Assembly (NCBI GenBank): GCA_031835245.1
Contig: JAVKOQ010000036.1
Coordinates: 67,001 to 131,000, forward strand
Reading direction: 5' to 3'
Length of the DNA stretch: 64,000 nt
Source: Balamuthia mandrillaris
Taxonomy: Eukaryota; Discosea; Longamoebia; Balamuthiidae
Part shown: positions 20,320-35,374 of the stretch, piece after piece
How positions within the stretch are numbered: position 1 is the stretch's first letter
Layout: the number at the start of each line of letters is the position of its first letter
Translations under genes and position numbers: made by a program
Notes under the pieces: model-generated
The model's database searches: none
What the model was told of the DNA's origin: nothing
What the model saw: only the letters and a program-made list of their open reading frames with translations

Positions 20320-20924
20320 TCTTAATTGTGTCTTCTCCTCATTAACTTATTACGACTCTCTCTTTCCTGTTGGTTGTCAGACGACACATTGGTAATCTCT
20401 TCTGTTGATTTTCTTCCTGTTGATTTTCCTTCGCTCACCAAACCGAGCGTTTACAATAGGGAGTAATCATTCTTCTAGTCGCAATCCTGAGCGTTCTTTT
20501 CTGTACAGCCGGATTCATTTTTGTTGTGGAAAACAACTCGTTGAATGAGGATGGCCAAGTGGAAGACTTTCTGGACTCTATATACTTCATTGCTGTAACA
20601 GTAACGACAGTTGGTTTTGGTGATATCACTCCGAAGTCTCGCATAGGCAAAATCGTTGTTGTGCTGTTCATTGTTTGCTCTTTGGCTATTTTGCCCGCTG
20701 CTTTAACCGCTTTGATAGCCACTCTGAAAGATCGTGCACGTATGTCGTTCTATTGTTTTTATTTAGTGGTTTTTTTAAACTAACCAAAAGCACACCACTC
20801 TTATAGATTCTCAGAAGCGGTATACTGGACCTCCTGACCATGTTGTTGTATGTGGCAACTCCTATTCATTGTTGCAGTTTTGGGAAGAGTTATTTCATGA
20901 GGTAACAATTTGTTCTGTACTTTC

Positions 20925-20962
<38 letters not shown>

Positions 20963-21326
20963 CTCTCTCTCTAGCTCACTCGCTCTCTAAAAAATAATTC
21001 TTGCTTAACTGAAATAGGACAGAGAGATATACTTAACAATGAAAGTTGCAGTGCTATATTCTAACAAACTCCCGCCTCGAGTGAAGCAAGTTCAACGCAT
21101 GCCATTTTATTCTCAGAGAGTGACGTTGATTCCTGGCGATCCCACTGTATCATCTCTTTCCTCTTCGTTTTCTTCATGTTCTTCTTTCTCATGTACTTTC
21201 AATCAAACACACCAAAAGGTGGAGCACGATTTAAAGAGATGCAACATCGATAAAGCTCAGGCTTGCTTCGTGCTTCCCTCTAAAGAAAGTGAAGGAAGAG
21301 AGGCACAAGACATGGGTATCTCTCCC

Positions 21327-21373
<47 letters not shown>

Positions 21374-24300
21374 TCAATCCGACAAGACTAGAATCTGACT
21401 CCGCCTGCATTCAGAGATTCTTTTATCAGTTTTTTCTATTCGATTGTACAATCCGGCTATCCCGATTTATGCTCAGATCAATGATTCTCACAATAAGGTT
21501 TTTCGTTCTTTGCTGTTTCTTTTCTTTTTTCTGTTGAGTACCACACTCACGTAGGTGATTTCCATCGTTATCAGATCCTATTGAAAGAAGCTGGAGTCAA
21601 CCAAGTTGTGCCCAGAGAAGAGGTTATGCTTGTACGGTTTACTTTCCTGGTTCGGTCATAACAAATGTACTAATCATTCTTGTAAAAGCGGCTAATGGCG
21701 TATAACTGTCTTTGCCCTGGCATCACCACTCTCTTGAGTAACTTGTTGCGGTCATCGCAATCTGGGAGATCTCGTCGTTTTGACTTTGCTTGGCACAAAG
21801 ATTATGGTTTGTTGTTGTCCCGTTTCGATTTTAAACCAAACTAATAAAAATAATGATAATAATAAAAACAGAGTATGGCCAAGCACATGAGATTTATAAA
21901 TTGGTGCTTCCTCCCGTCCTTTGCAAGAAACCTTTCAATGAAGTTGCAGTGGTATCTATCTTTCGCTCTTGTTATTGGTTATCCTTTTTCTGATTTCATT
22001 CAGTTATTATATCATCAAACAGCTGGTAAAGCTTTGCTCTTTGCGGTTAAAGGAGGCAGCAAACGACCCGAAGACAAAGTGCTCATCGTCAATCCGGGAA
22101 GCAACTACTTCATCAAAGAGGGGGATGTTGGGTATTGCTTCTGTGACAACGGAAAAATTCTACGGGGCATGAGCAATGTCACCAGCGCTAGTCTCAATTT
22201 TCTTTGCGATCAGCTCCGTACCTTCATCGAATGTATCAACAAAAAGTTACAAAACAGAAAGGAACAAGAGGATGGAGAAGAAGTAAAGGGAGAACATGGA
22301 TCTTCTTCTGCGCTTTCAGGAATCAGCCGTACTATCATAAACAAAAGCTCCACAGAAGCAACCGCAAACACAACAAAGAACGAAGAAACAGAAACTGAAC
22401 ATTTGCAAGCTCCAGCGCCATTTTCATCGGGAAGACGAAGAAGCTTGTTTGACCATTTACAACCGGCAACACATTGGAGCAAATCAAAGATATCCGACAT
22501 CAATGCACGCGACAGGAACCCGTTCTATGGGAAAAAGAGTACTTGTTTTCATCCTGTTGTTGTTGTTCTTGCTTTGTTGTTGTTGTCTTATGTTGTTGTT
22601 GTCTTATGTTGTTGTCTTATGTTGTCTTATGTTGTCTTATGTTGTTCTTGTTGTTCTTGTTGCTGTTCTTCTTGTTCTTGTTCTTGTTCGTGTTCTTGTT
22701 CTTGTTCTTCTTTTTCTTTGTCTTCTTCTTCTTCTTCTCTTTGGTCCAAAAAGAAGCAAGACCAGCTGAAAATGCTTTTTCCAATGCCTATGACAGAAGA
22801 AGGAAGAAGCAGAAGGGGCACTTTTGTAACAACTGTGTTTGGAGGAGACAAAGGCAGCAAGCCAGAAATTACTCCAAACAACACCGAGCAAGACAAGAAA
22901 GGCAAGATAAGGTTACTACCGTTACAATTCTTTTTTGTTGCACGAAGATACTAAAGAGCAATCCTGAATGAACGTAACAGAGAGTTGACAGGAATGAACG
23001 TGAAACACAAAAGTGAATCTGAAAACGCAATGAAGAATGTCACTAGCATCATGGGGCCATCAGTTTCCTATACTGCCCGTCCGGTGTCCTACCTCTTTGA
23101 ATCTCCAGTACTGTCTCCGTCGCTTGTTCTGTGCTGCTCTACTGCACTCTTTATGGCAACTTTTCTATTCTAATTTCAACGAAATTTTTTTTATCAAAGG
23201 ACGTTCCAAAAACGCTTGAAGATATAACTGCAGAAGACGTTAGTACGTTGCAACTCAAACTACAACACGTGATACTTTGTGGAAATCTTTCAGGGGTGGT
23301 GCACCTCATTCTTCCCTTGCGAGAAGCCCATCTACAAGTTATTACACCAGTCGTCATTCTTGCACCACAAGGATCTTTCTCTTCCCACAAAGAATGGCTA
23401 CCTATTGTTTCGCTTCCTGAAGTCTATGTTGTCTTTTACGAGGTCAACTATTTTCTCTGTTGCTATCTTCTCTTCGTTGTTCTCTTCGCTTTCTTGTCGC
23501 TTATCATATTTCTTCCTTCCTTTTAGGCACCACTAGACAGACTTGATTTAAAACGTGCAGGAGCTAAAACAGCCGCTAACATTATCATTCAAGCCCGCGG
23601 CAGCAAGGACACGCCTAACCAGGCGTCAGGTGATGCAGAGTCCATTATGATTTACCATCACATCTCCAAAATGGGGCTGGAGGCTACTACAACCATCGCT
23701 CTTGGTAATATTCTTTGTTGTTGTTCTTGTTGTTGTCTTATGTTGTTGTTTTTGTTTGTTCTCGTTCTTCTTCTTCTTTTTCGTTCCTCTTTTCTTCTTC
23801 CTCTCTAGTTTCATTTCGTTGTTCTAATCTATTACCTGATCCTTTGCGAAACAAAAAATAATAATAATAGAACATGCATCCAACGTTAAGTTCTTGAGCC
23901 AAATATCACATCAAAAAAAAGGTGCACGACGCGAAAGAGAAGCAGACTATCTCTTCAATCACATGTATGCATCCGGTGACGCTGTATTTGTAGATATGTT
24001 AGATTACATGCTAGTTGGTGTAAGTCTTCTTTGTTTTTAATATGCTGAAACTTATATTTAACCATGACAATAGGCACTTTTTAATGATCAGCTGTTGCCA
24101 ATATGTAATGCTTTTTACGAAGGACGAATCTTTCAACTCAGCATCAAATTAATGGGAGGAGAGGTACGTTTCTTTCCTTCCTTTCTTCCACTCTTGTTCT
24201 TTGGTTTGATGAGAAGTTTGGTTACACAAATTACAGGGATTGAAGTATAACGAATTCTTCACAAAGTGGACGTTGACTAGCGACATGATTCTATTGGGGC

Positions 24301-25036
24301 TTTATTGCACTCAACAAGATGCCACAAACGCCAAACAGAAGTCATCACGCAGACAAACCCGCTTCCAAACATACAAAGTACCTCTAATACCTCTTTTTCT
24401 TGTTCTTATCGTTCTTTTTTTGTTTTGTTGTGTTGTCATTTCTGTATTCTTTTTCCTTTTGCCTTCTGCCTTCCTCCTTAATCAGCTTGCTCCCTCTTAC
24501 CTCAACAGTCCATGTTGGGTCGGAAGAAAGGAAAAGAAACGACTTCCCACATTTTTCGTTATGTGCTGACTCATCCGCCGCCGGATTACGTGCTGAAAGA
24601 AACCGACAAAGCGTTTCTTCTTTTGGCGGACAGTCAAACGTGGACAATGCTCAAGGAGGAGAGAAGCAAACGCAAAACGGAACGGTTGGCAGAAGAAGAA
24701 AAAGGAAATGGAGAAGAAAATAGAAAAGACAAAGAAGGAGAGGAGATTGAGGTGCACAACGTTGAAGACGAGGAGAACACCGAGGAGGAAGAAGAAGAAA
24801 CTGAAGATGAAAACGGAGAAGAGAAAGAAGGTCATCCGATGATAGTCATAAGTGGCCCAACGGAGAACAAGAAAGACAAAGAAAAGGAAGGAAAAGAAAC
24901 ATCAGAAGAAGATGACGACGACGAAGACGACGACGACGACGACGGAGAAGACTCTGATGATGAGGATGAACACTTTGATGCAGAGTGCTATCCTCTCAAA
25001 CGCTTACAACACTGGGGCCTCGACGAGAGTGGATAG
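19226..25036 (+). CDS. Slo/BK-type large potassium channel alpha subunit
   Basis: Twenty-one exons close in phase to 1233 residues: 19226-19456, 19749-19927, 20080-20267, 20381-20391, 20460-20739, 20807-20901, 21018-21146, 21219-21315, 21430-21497, 21539-21622, 21689-21806, 21872-21951, 22004-22538, 22761-22911, 22981-23107, 23200-23442, 23527-23704, 23871-24019, 24074-24163, 24237-24377, 24509-25036. An extra N-terminal segment (S0, VYILCGVVLIVVMWVLTRLL) precedes S1-S6, as in BK channels; S2 ends FLYDFFIWFTLEESK and S4 has spaced Arg. The selectivity filter is TVGFGD (residues 253-258). Two RCK domains follow (first from HVVVCGNSYSLLQF; second from HVILCGNLSGVVHL). The calcium-bowl Asp run is not present in RCK2; an Asp-rich tail ends the protein. 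Exon 4 is 11 nt. It would conduct K+ across plasma or endomembranes. Confidence 0.93.
19520..19655 (+). repeat. CT-rich microsatellites in channel intron 1
   Basis: Runs of (CT)n with GTT/TAGTTC blocks on the sense strand. Similar shorter runs occur in introns 3, 6 and 8 (20287-20318, 20932-20960, 21323-21370). Confidence 0.85.
22539..22760 (+). repeat. TTG/TTC-rich intron 13 of the channel gene
   Basis: Repeats of GTTGTCTTATGTT and (TTCTTG)n. The block TTGTTGTCTTATGTTGTTGT recurs in intron 17 (about 23725-23750). Confidence 0.8.
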
Positions 25037-25365
25037 CTCTTGTTAAAACTTTGTGTTTCCATTTTTCCAGGAAAACAAAAAAAACAAATAAAAATTGTCG
25101 ACACCTTTATTCTGATTTGTTATTGGTTTCGCCACAATTTTTCGTTTGAAATTCCACTGGCTCCAAGATTTCAAGTCGACATGACATCTGAAACGTCAAA
25201 ACAAAAAAAAAAAGAAAAGAAAAGATTTGCAGTTTTCTTTAGTGGTCCCCCAGGGGTTGGTTGGTCGATTAGCACCTTTTGGTTTTTTTTTTCTTTCTTC
25301 CAAACGAAAAGGAAGGCACTCTTTTGTTCTTTGGTTGGCAAGCAAAAAAAAAGAGAGAGAGAGAG
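25037..25365. other. Promoter region of the receptor-kinase gene
   Basis: No gene is seen. Two GTCGAC palindromes lie at 25096-25101 and 25175-25180, 270 and 191 bp upstream of the start codon, and a (GA)n run lies just before it. Confidence 0.5.
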
Positions 25366-30320
<4,955 letters not shown>

Positions 30321-30958
30321 TAATACTATCCTTGCCACTTATTCGTCTACTTTATTTTTTCTAAAAGTATAATTATTTTACAGCACTGTATCCAAGCATA
30401 GCCATATTCCACCAAACACTTTGCAACCTCCAAAAGGCGCCAAGGACAGCCGTGTGCTCTCAGCCATAGAAGCACGTCCAGGCGGCCGAATTGTGCAGCA
30501 CAGATAAATGTCTCCTCATCCCAAGGACAGTTATTCTCTCGAGGACAACTATTTGCTTTTGCCCATTGCAACACTTCCAACCGTTCTCTGCAGCGTAAGT
30601 ACATGTGCTCTTGTCCCAAGGGCATCCGTTCTCTCTTATCCACTTCAGCACTTCCGGCCGCTCTCAGCAGCTCTCTCGCACGTCTCCGCGTTCCAAGGGC
30701 TACCTATGCCCACTGCACGGCGGCCAGGGAGCTGCATGCCCACCATAGGCAGAGCTTGCTTCTGATACAGATATGGCCTCCACCAAGGTTTGGTAAGGGG
30801 AGGTGCTACCAAGAGGAAAAGTGGTTCTCCCAGAGCCGGCAAAAGCTTGCTTTCGTCTCTTTCTCGTGCTTGTGTGTAACGCACTCACGACAGTAATATT
30901 CATGACGACCTGAATTACACAACATTGGCTGTTGAAGAAAGAAAAAAAAAAGAAAAGA
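30321..30958. other. Intergenic region holding a decayed ankyrin-type gene
   Basis: Apart from the minus-strand pseudogene, only the mutarotase promoter is present, with AATATTCATGACGAC at 30895-30909 (also found at 40198-40212). Confidence 0.5.
30380..30790 (-). pseudogene. Decayed ankyrin-type repeat gene (GCPWD-type repeats)
   Basis: Minus-strand fragments in different frames read SPWNAETCERAAESGR, EVLKWIRENGCPWDKSTCTY, EVLQWAKANSCP, NNCPWDEETFICAAQFGR and DVLLWLRAHGCPW. These are consecutive units of the W-x-R-x-NGCPWD-x-x-TC-x-x-AA-x-x-G ankyrin-like repeat, common in large families of amoebae and in giant DNA viruses of amoebae. At least two or three single-base shifts separate the units, and no start codon or F-box precedes them, so it is broken. 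Whether it came from the host family or from a virus cannot be told from this stretch. Confidence 0.75.
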
Positions 30959-31336
30959 ATGAAGTCGTTTGCGCAGGTGTTGGACCTGAAGGACGACCCC
31001 GCCCTCATCCAGGAGTACAAAGAGCTCCACCAGAACGTCTGGCCGGAGGTCCTCCACGCCCTCTCCCAGATCGGCATCACCAAAATGAAAATCTTCCTCC
31101 TGGGCGTGCACCTCTTCATGTACTTCGAGGCCGGCGATGGCTTCGACCCCCAACGAGACTTCCAGCGGTACACCACGCTGACGCCCAAGGCCAACGAGTG
31201 GGACGAGTTCATGCGAAAGTACCAGCAAAAGGTGGCCGAGGCAGCGGAGCAGGACTGGTGGGCGCCCATGGAGGAGGTCTTTGACCTAGAGTCTCAACTC
31301 GCTGCTGCTGCAGCTTCGAAGAAGGGAGACTCTTAA
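30959..31336 (+). CDS. L-rhamnose/L-fucose mutarotase family protein, intronless
   Basis: 125 residues from ATG 30959. The pattern YKELHQNVWPEVLHALSQIG, KIFLLGVHLFMYFE and DWWAPMEEVFDLE matches the small ferredoxin-like RhaM family (bacterial RhaM: H-x3-WPE, then WW...M). These enzymes interconvert alpha and beta anomers of deoxy-sugars in the cytosol. The conserved His, the WPE triad and the C-terminal WW are all present. It has no intron, is GC-rich compared with surrounding DNA, and the family is mostly bacterial, so an old transfer is possible. A purine repeat (GGAGAA)n follows at once. Confidence 0.85.
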   Translation: MKSFAQVLDLKDDPALIQEYKELHQNVWPEVLHALSQIGITKMKIFLLGVHLFMYFEAGDGFDPQRDFQRYTTLTPKANEWDEFMRKYQQKVAEAAEQDWWAPMEEVFDLESQLAAAAASKKGDS

Positions 31337-31339
31337 GGA

Positions 31340-31528
31340 GGAGGAAGAGGAGAAGGAGAAGGAGAAGGAGGAGAAGAAGAAGGAGAAGGAGAAGGAGAAG
31401 GAGAAGGAGAAAGAGAAAGAACTTTAACAAAAGAAGAAAGAAGTGAAAAGTGTTTACAAATAAAATAAAGACAGAAAATAGAAGAAAGAAAGAAGCTGAA
31501 GAGACAGAAGAAGAAGATGGATTATTTT

Positions 31529-31566
<38 letters not shown>
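31340..31566. repeat. (GGAGAA)n and (TTG)n microsatellites between the mutarotase and ATG3
   Basis: Purine repeats at about 31340-31425 and a TTG run at 31528-31566, in the shared 3' flank of two converging genes. Confidence 0.85.
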
Positions 31567-31583
31567 CTTGTTAACTTTGGAGT

Positions 31584-33212
31584 TTAGCCTTCCATCTCGA
31601 TGGTGTAGTCGTATTCAATGGTTGGAATGACCGCCGATAGAAACTTGAGAAACAGAAATAGATACCTGTTTTTGTTTTGTTTTGGTGTTAGAAAAGAAGA
31701 GGAGACTTTAATGGAAGAGGACAGGGAGCAGAGAAGCAGGGAAGAGAGACAAGGAAACAAAAGAATTGACAAAGCAAGAACGTACTGATCGACCCGAGGC
31801 TCCTTTCCGCTTTCGGCCTGACGCAACACTATCTTCTTCATGACGTTGGCGTGCTTGCAGGGGTGAATGTAGGCACAGGCCACCGACAAGTGAGGGTGGT
31901 TGTCGATGGTGACCGTCTTCTTGGCGTGGTCTTGGCTTATGTCCATGAACACTTCTTTTGGCTTAAGCGGTTGGCGATTCTTCATAAATATGAAAAGTAT
32001 ACCAGTCAGCGTATGTAAACAAATAGAACAACAGAAAAGAGCGAACAAAAGAAACAGAGGAAAAAACAAAGACGAAGAAAATACAAGCGGAGCTACAGAG
32101 AGACAGGGAGAACGCATAGAAAACATAAGGCAAAGAAACTAACCTCGTCGTAACCAAATAGCCAAACTTTTGGCGTTTGATAGTACTTATCATAAGTCAT
32201 GCTGATGTCGTACGTTCTTGTCTTGAGGATGGCGTCTGAGTCTTCCTGTGTTAACGCCGAAGGGTCAGCCTCTTCCTCCACCAGGTTGTCCTCTGCGTCA
32301 AACTCTTCCATGTCAGGGATGTCGTCATCATCGCCGTCTTCTTCACCCTCTTCATCGTCTCCTTCTTTTCCTTTTCCTTTTTCTTCTATCTCATTTGCTG
32401 CAGAAGAGGAAGAGGAGGCGGAAGCTTCTTTCTTGTCTTTGTCATCTACGTCGATTTCGGGAATGTCATCCTCTTCGCCTTCTTTGGTGGCGTTGGCGTG
32501 AGTGGTAATCCAACCAGCGTCTCCATCGATTTCAACTTCTTCGTCTTCGGCTTGGTTGACTGACTTTTCCAACGTTGTGACTCGCATCAAACAAGGCACT
32601 GAAAGAGGAGAATAGAGGAAAGAGGAACCCGAATGAGCAACGAGGAACAGAAGGAGCAAAGGAGAGAGAGAGAGAGAGCGCGCGAGAGAAGAGAGAAGAG
32701 AGAAGAGAGAAAGAACGGAAGAAAATAAGAGGAAGGGAAGCAGAGCAGCGCAGAGCAGAAGAGGGAAAAAATACCATTGTTGGTCTTGAGGAACTGTTTG
32801 TCTTTGGGCAAGTAAGGTACAGCTTTGGCAGGGTCCCCGCTCTCCCACTGCCACGTGGGGCATTTGTACACCAACAAATCTCCAGCTTTAACAAACTGAA
32901 AGTTGTCCAATTTTGTATTTAAATAATAATAATAAAAATAAAAAAGAAGTCGGTGAGTCAAAAAAGAAAAAAAGAAGGAAGAGAGAAGAGAAAAAAAAAA
33001 TCACTTTAGAGTAAATTATTGTAATCTGATCATCAAAACGAAACCAAAAAAAAAAGAGAAAGAAAAAAAAAGGTAGCGTATGGATGTACCTCTTCAGGGG
33101 TTAATACGCCCTCTGTCAAGAACTTGGAGGTGGCCAACGGTCCCGTGACGGAGCTGTAGGTGGTTATGTAGGTCTTGTGGATCTTTTCCTTGGCCTTGTC
33201 GAACCACTCCAT
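31584..33212 (-). CDS. ATG3: Autophagy E2-like conjugating enzyme ATG3
   Basis: Five exons in transcript order: 33212-33090, 32895-32775, 32598-32144, 31979-31786, 31665-31584; 324 residues. N-terminus [21 protein letters not shown] and [17 protein letters not shown] match ATG3, as do MRVTTLEKS and [20 protein letters not shown]. The active-site Cys lies in [12 protein letters not shown], and the C-terminus is [19 protein letters not shown], equal to the family end. The acidic middle loop corresponds to the disordered ATG7-binding region. The enzyme transfers ATG8 to phosphatidylethanolamine; the window also encodes the cytidylyltransferase of the PE (Kennedy) pathway. A GTCGAC lies 50 bp upstream of the start. 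Confidence 0.97.
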
Positions 33213-33261
33213 GCCGCGTTGTCGTCGTTTCCTTTTCTTTCTTTTCTTTTTTTTTGCTCGT

Positions 33262-33267
33262 GTCGAC
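33262..33267. promoter_or_regulatory. GTCGAC palindrome upstream of ATG3
   Basis: GTGTCGACCTTAC context, 50 bp upstream of the ATG3 start on the minus strand; part of the recurrent motif set. Confidence 0.4.
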
Positions 33268-33435
33268 CTTACTAGACGAAAAATGGAAAGTTCCAGATCC
33301 AACTGCACCAATCAACGAACGACTTTGAATCACATGTTTTCTTAATTTGGATATGTTACAGTAACATTTTTCTAAATTTAGAAACAATTGGTAACATACT
33401 TGCTAAATACAGACAATCTAGGTGTATCGGGAACT

Positions 33436-35162
33436 TCAGTCGCTCCACTCGTCGTCCGAGTTGAAGTCCTCGTCGGAGCCTCCGCCCTCGGCGAGGTTCT
33501 CCCTTCGAGCGGCCATGGCCTTGGCCAACGTGTCCGCCAACGACGCCCCTTGCTCCTCGTTCAGCTGGCTCAGATCCACCACCGGCCTCTCCTCCGCCGA
33601 TCGCAGCTTGGCATTCTGCAAGCCGGCCAACAGGCTCCCTCCTCCCATGGCTGCCCCTCCGCCTCCGGCCAGAGCAGTTGGAGGGGGCGGGGCGGCCGGG
33701 GCAAACCCGGCAGAGGGAGGGGGTGGAGGAGCGGGTCCACTGGCTGGTGGGGCTGGCGGTGGAGGAGCTGGAGCATAGCCTCCCCCGCCCATCGTAGGAG
33801 GCGGAGGCGTTGGAGGCAAGTTGGGGAGTGGAGGGGGTGGCGCTGCATGGTTGCCTGCTGTTGGGTTTAGACCCATTGTGGCTTCCGCCACTGTATCCTG
33901 TTTGTCAAACGTGGTGAGGAAGCCTGGAAGCAGGAAGAAAGGGGAGAAACGGGAGAGGTGGAAAGTAAGGTAACGTAGGAAAGGAGGTGTGCCGTACCAT
34001 GATGAACTTGGCGGTTTGGCCATCACGAAGCTCGCTCTTCTTCACGCCGGCGGCCTGGAAGAGCTTACGCCATTCCGGGGGTATGTTGTTGATCTCAAAT
34101 CCGTTCACCGGATCCCATCCGATGTGGCTATGCGGCGTAACCAAACAGTTGTTTTTTAATAGGTGCACGCACTGCAAACGTTGAGAGGAGCAGAAGAGAC
34201 CTGCAGGAAGAAGGGAGAAATACGAACCTTTCATGCCTAAAGTTGGTAGGACCGCCCAACTCAAGGGTTGCCCCCTCATCAGCGCCCAAGCCCAAAGAGT
34301 CCTGCATCTTCTTGAACCACTTGTTCACCGTCTTCGCTTTGGAGCTGATGATGGTGCTGCCACCTCCGCCGCCCTTGTTCTTTCTTCTGATGATCAACGA
34401 GCCTCTCTTCTTCTGCTCCGGTTGCGGTTGAGGGACTTGAAGAGACGAGGAAGAGGTAGGAGGGGAATAGGTCGGAGAGGAGAGCGAGGTAGGAGGAACA
34501 GTCACGTGGTCCGAAGAAGGAGAAATGGAAGGAACAGAAAGGGATGCAGAGGAAGAAGATGCTCCCGAAGGAAGCGTCAAAGTGTTGGTGGGAGGCACAG
34601 GTCTTGGGGGTAGTGGTGAGGCTGGAACCCCAGGGGCATTTGTGCTTCTGTTGACCATGGTGGAGGACTTGGAGCGCCCTCCTGCTGCCATACCTGCTCC
34701 TCCTCCTGTTGCCATTCCTGGCATCGAGTTTGCCTTCAACATTGGAACTGGAGGCGCAGAAGAAGCGGAGGAAGCAGAGGAAGGAGAGTTCGAAAACGAT
34801 GCTTTTCTGCTGCCCTGAGGACAAACCGCAGAATAAAAGGCTTGTGCCTCAGCCTCGTCAGCAAATGAGAGGCCCATCACGCAGTTATCTCCTTCAAAAG
34901 TGTGAAAGAATGATTCAGGGGATTGATAGTCAAACTCAAGGAAGAGCTCTTGTTGCCAGGTAAGAGCCAGGGTTTCGAGGTTTATGAGGCGGAGGTATCT
35001 GCACCCCTCCTCCGCTACCAGAGCGAGAGCCCCGTATTCGCCGTTGTAGGTCCAGGAGCTTCCTTCAGCGTAGTAGAGCCGTGCCACTGTAAGACTTTGG
35101 ATCTCTCCTCCGGCCGCTTCCCAAATCGAATCTTGCTCTTCGGGGGTTAATAAATGGCTCAT
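33436..35162 (-). CDS. WASP-family actin nucleation promoting factor
   Basis: Three exons: 35162-34228, 34127-33998, 33897-33436; 508 residues. Domain order is complete: WH1 (VARLYYAEGSSWTYNGEYGA, TWQQELFLEFDYQSPESFFH), a basic and Ser/Pro region, a CRIB motif split by intron 1 (GGPTNFRHE then SHIGWDPVNGFEINNIPPEW), a polyproline stretch, a WH2 helix (LLAGLQNAKLRS), a central helix (LADTLAKAMAARRENL) and an acidic end DEDFNSDDEWSD with the Arp2/3-binding Trp. WASP is released from autoinhibition by Rac/Cdc42-GTP and activates Arp2/3 at membranes. A RhoGAP gene lies 8 kb away. Confidence 0.95.
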
Positions 35163-35374
35163 CCTTATCTCTTGGCGTTAGGGCTTCGTACGGTGAGGTT
35201 CAGTCGCCCCTTTTGCGGTACAGCTCTTCTCTTGAGCTGTTTTCCCTCCCTCTTCTTTTCTCCTCTCCGTTTTATTGTTTTTTTTTTTTTACGGTGCAAT
35301 AGTTAGCGGAACGGACGCTTTCCAAATTTAGGTTACAGGAATGGATTTCTATTGGCTGAAATTAGTTCCACTCT

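Noticed and set aside
24486-24569. Alternative last exon of the K+ channel ending FVMC
   Set aside because: The acceptor at 24508 gives a frame that reads HIFRYVLTHPPPDYVLKETD, matching the BK C-terminus (RYVITNPP...), so the FVMC frame is not coding.
33436-33897. A formin instead of WASP, from the polyproline stretch
   Set aside because: There is no FH2 domain, and WH1, CRIB, WH2, central and acidic parts are all present in WASP order.
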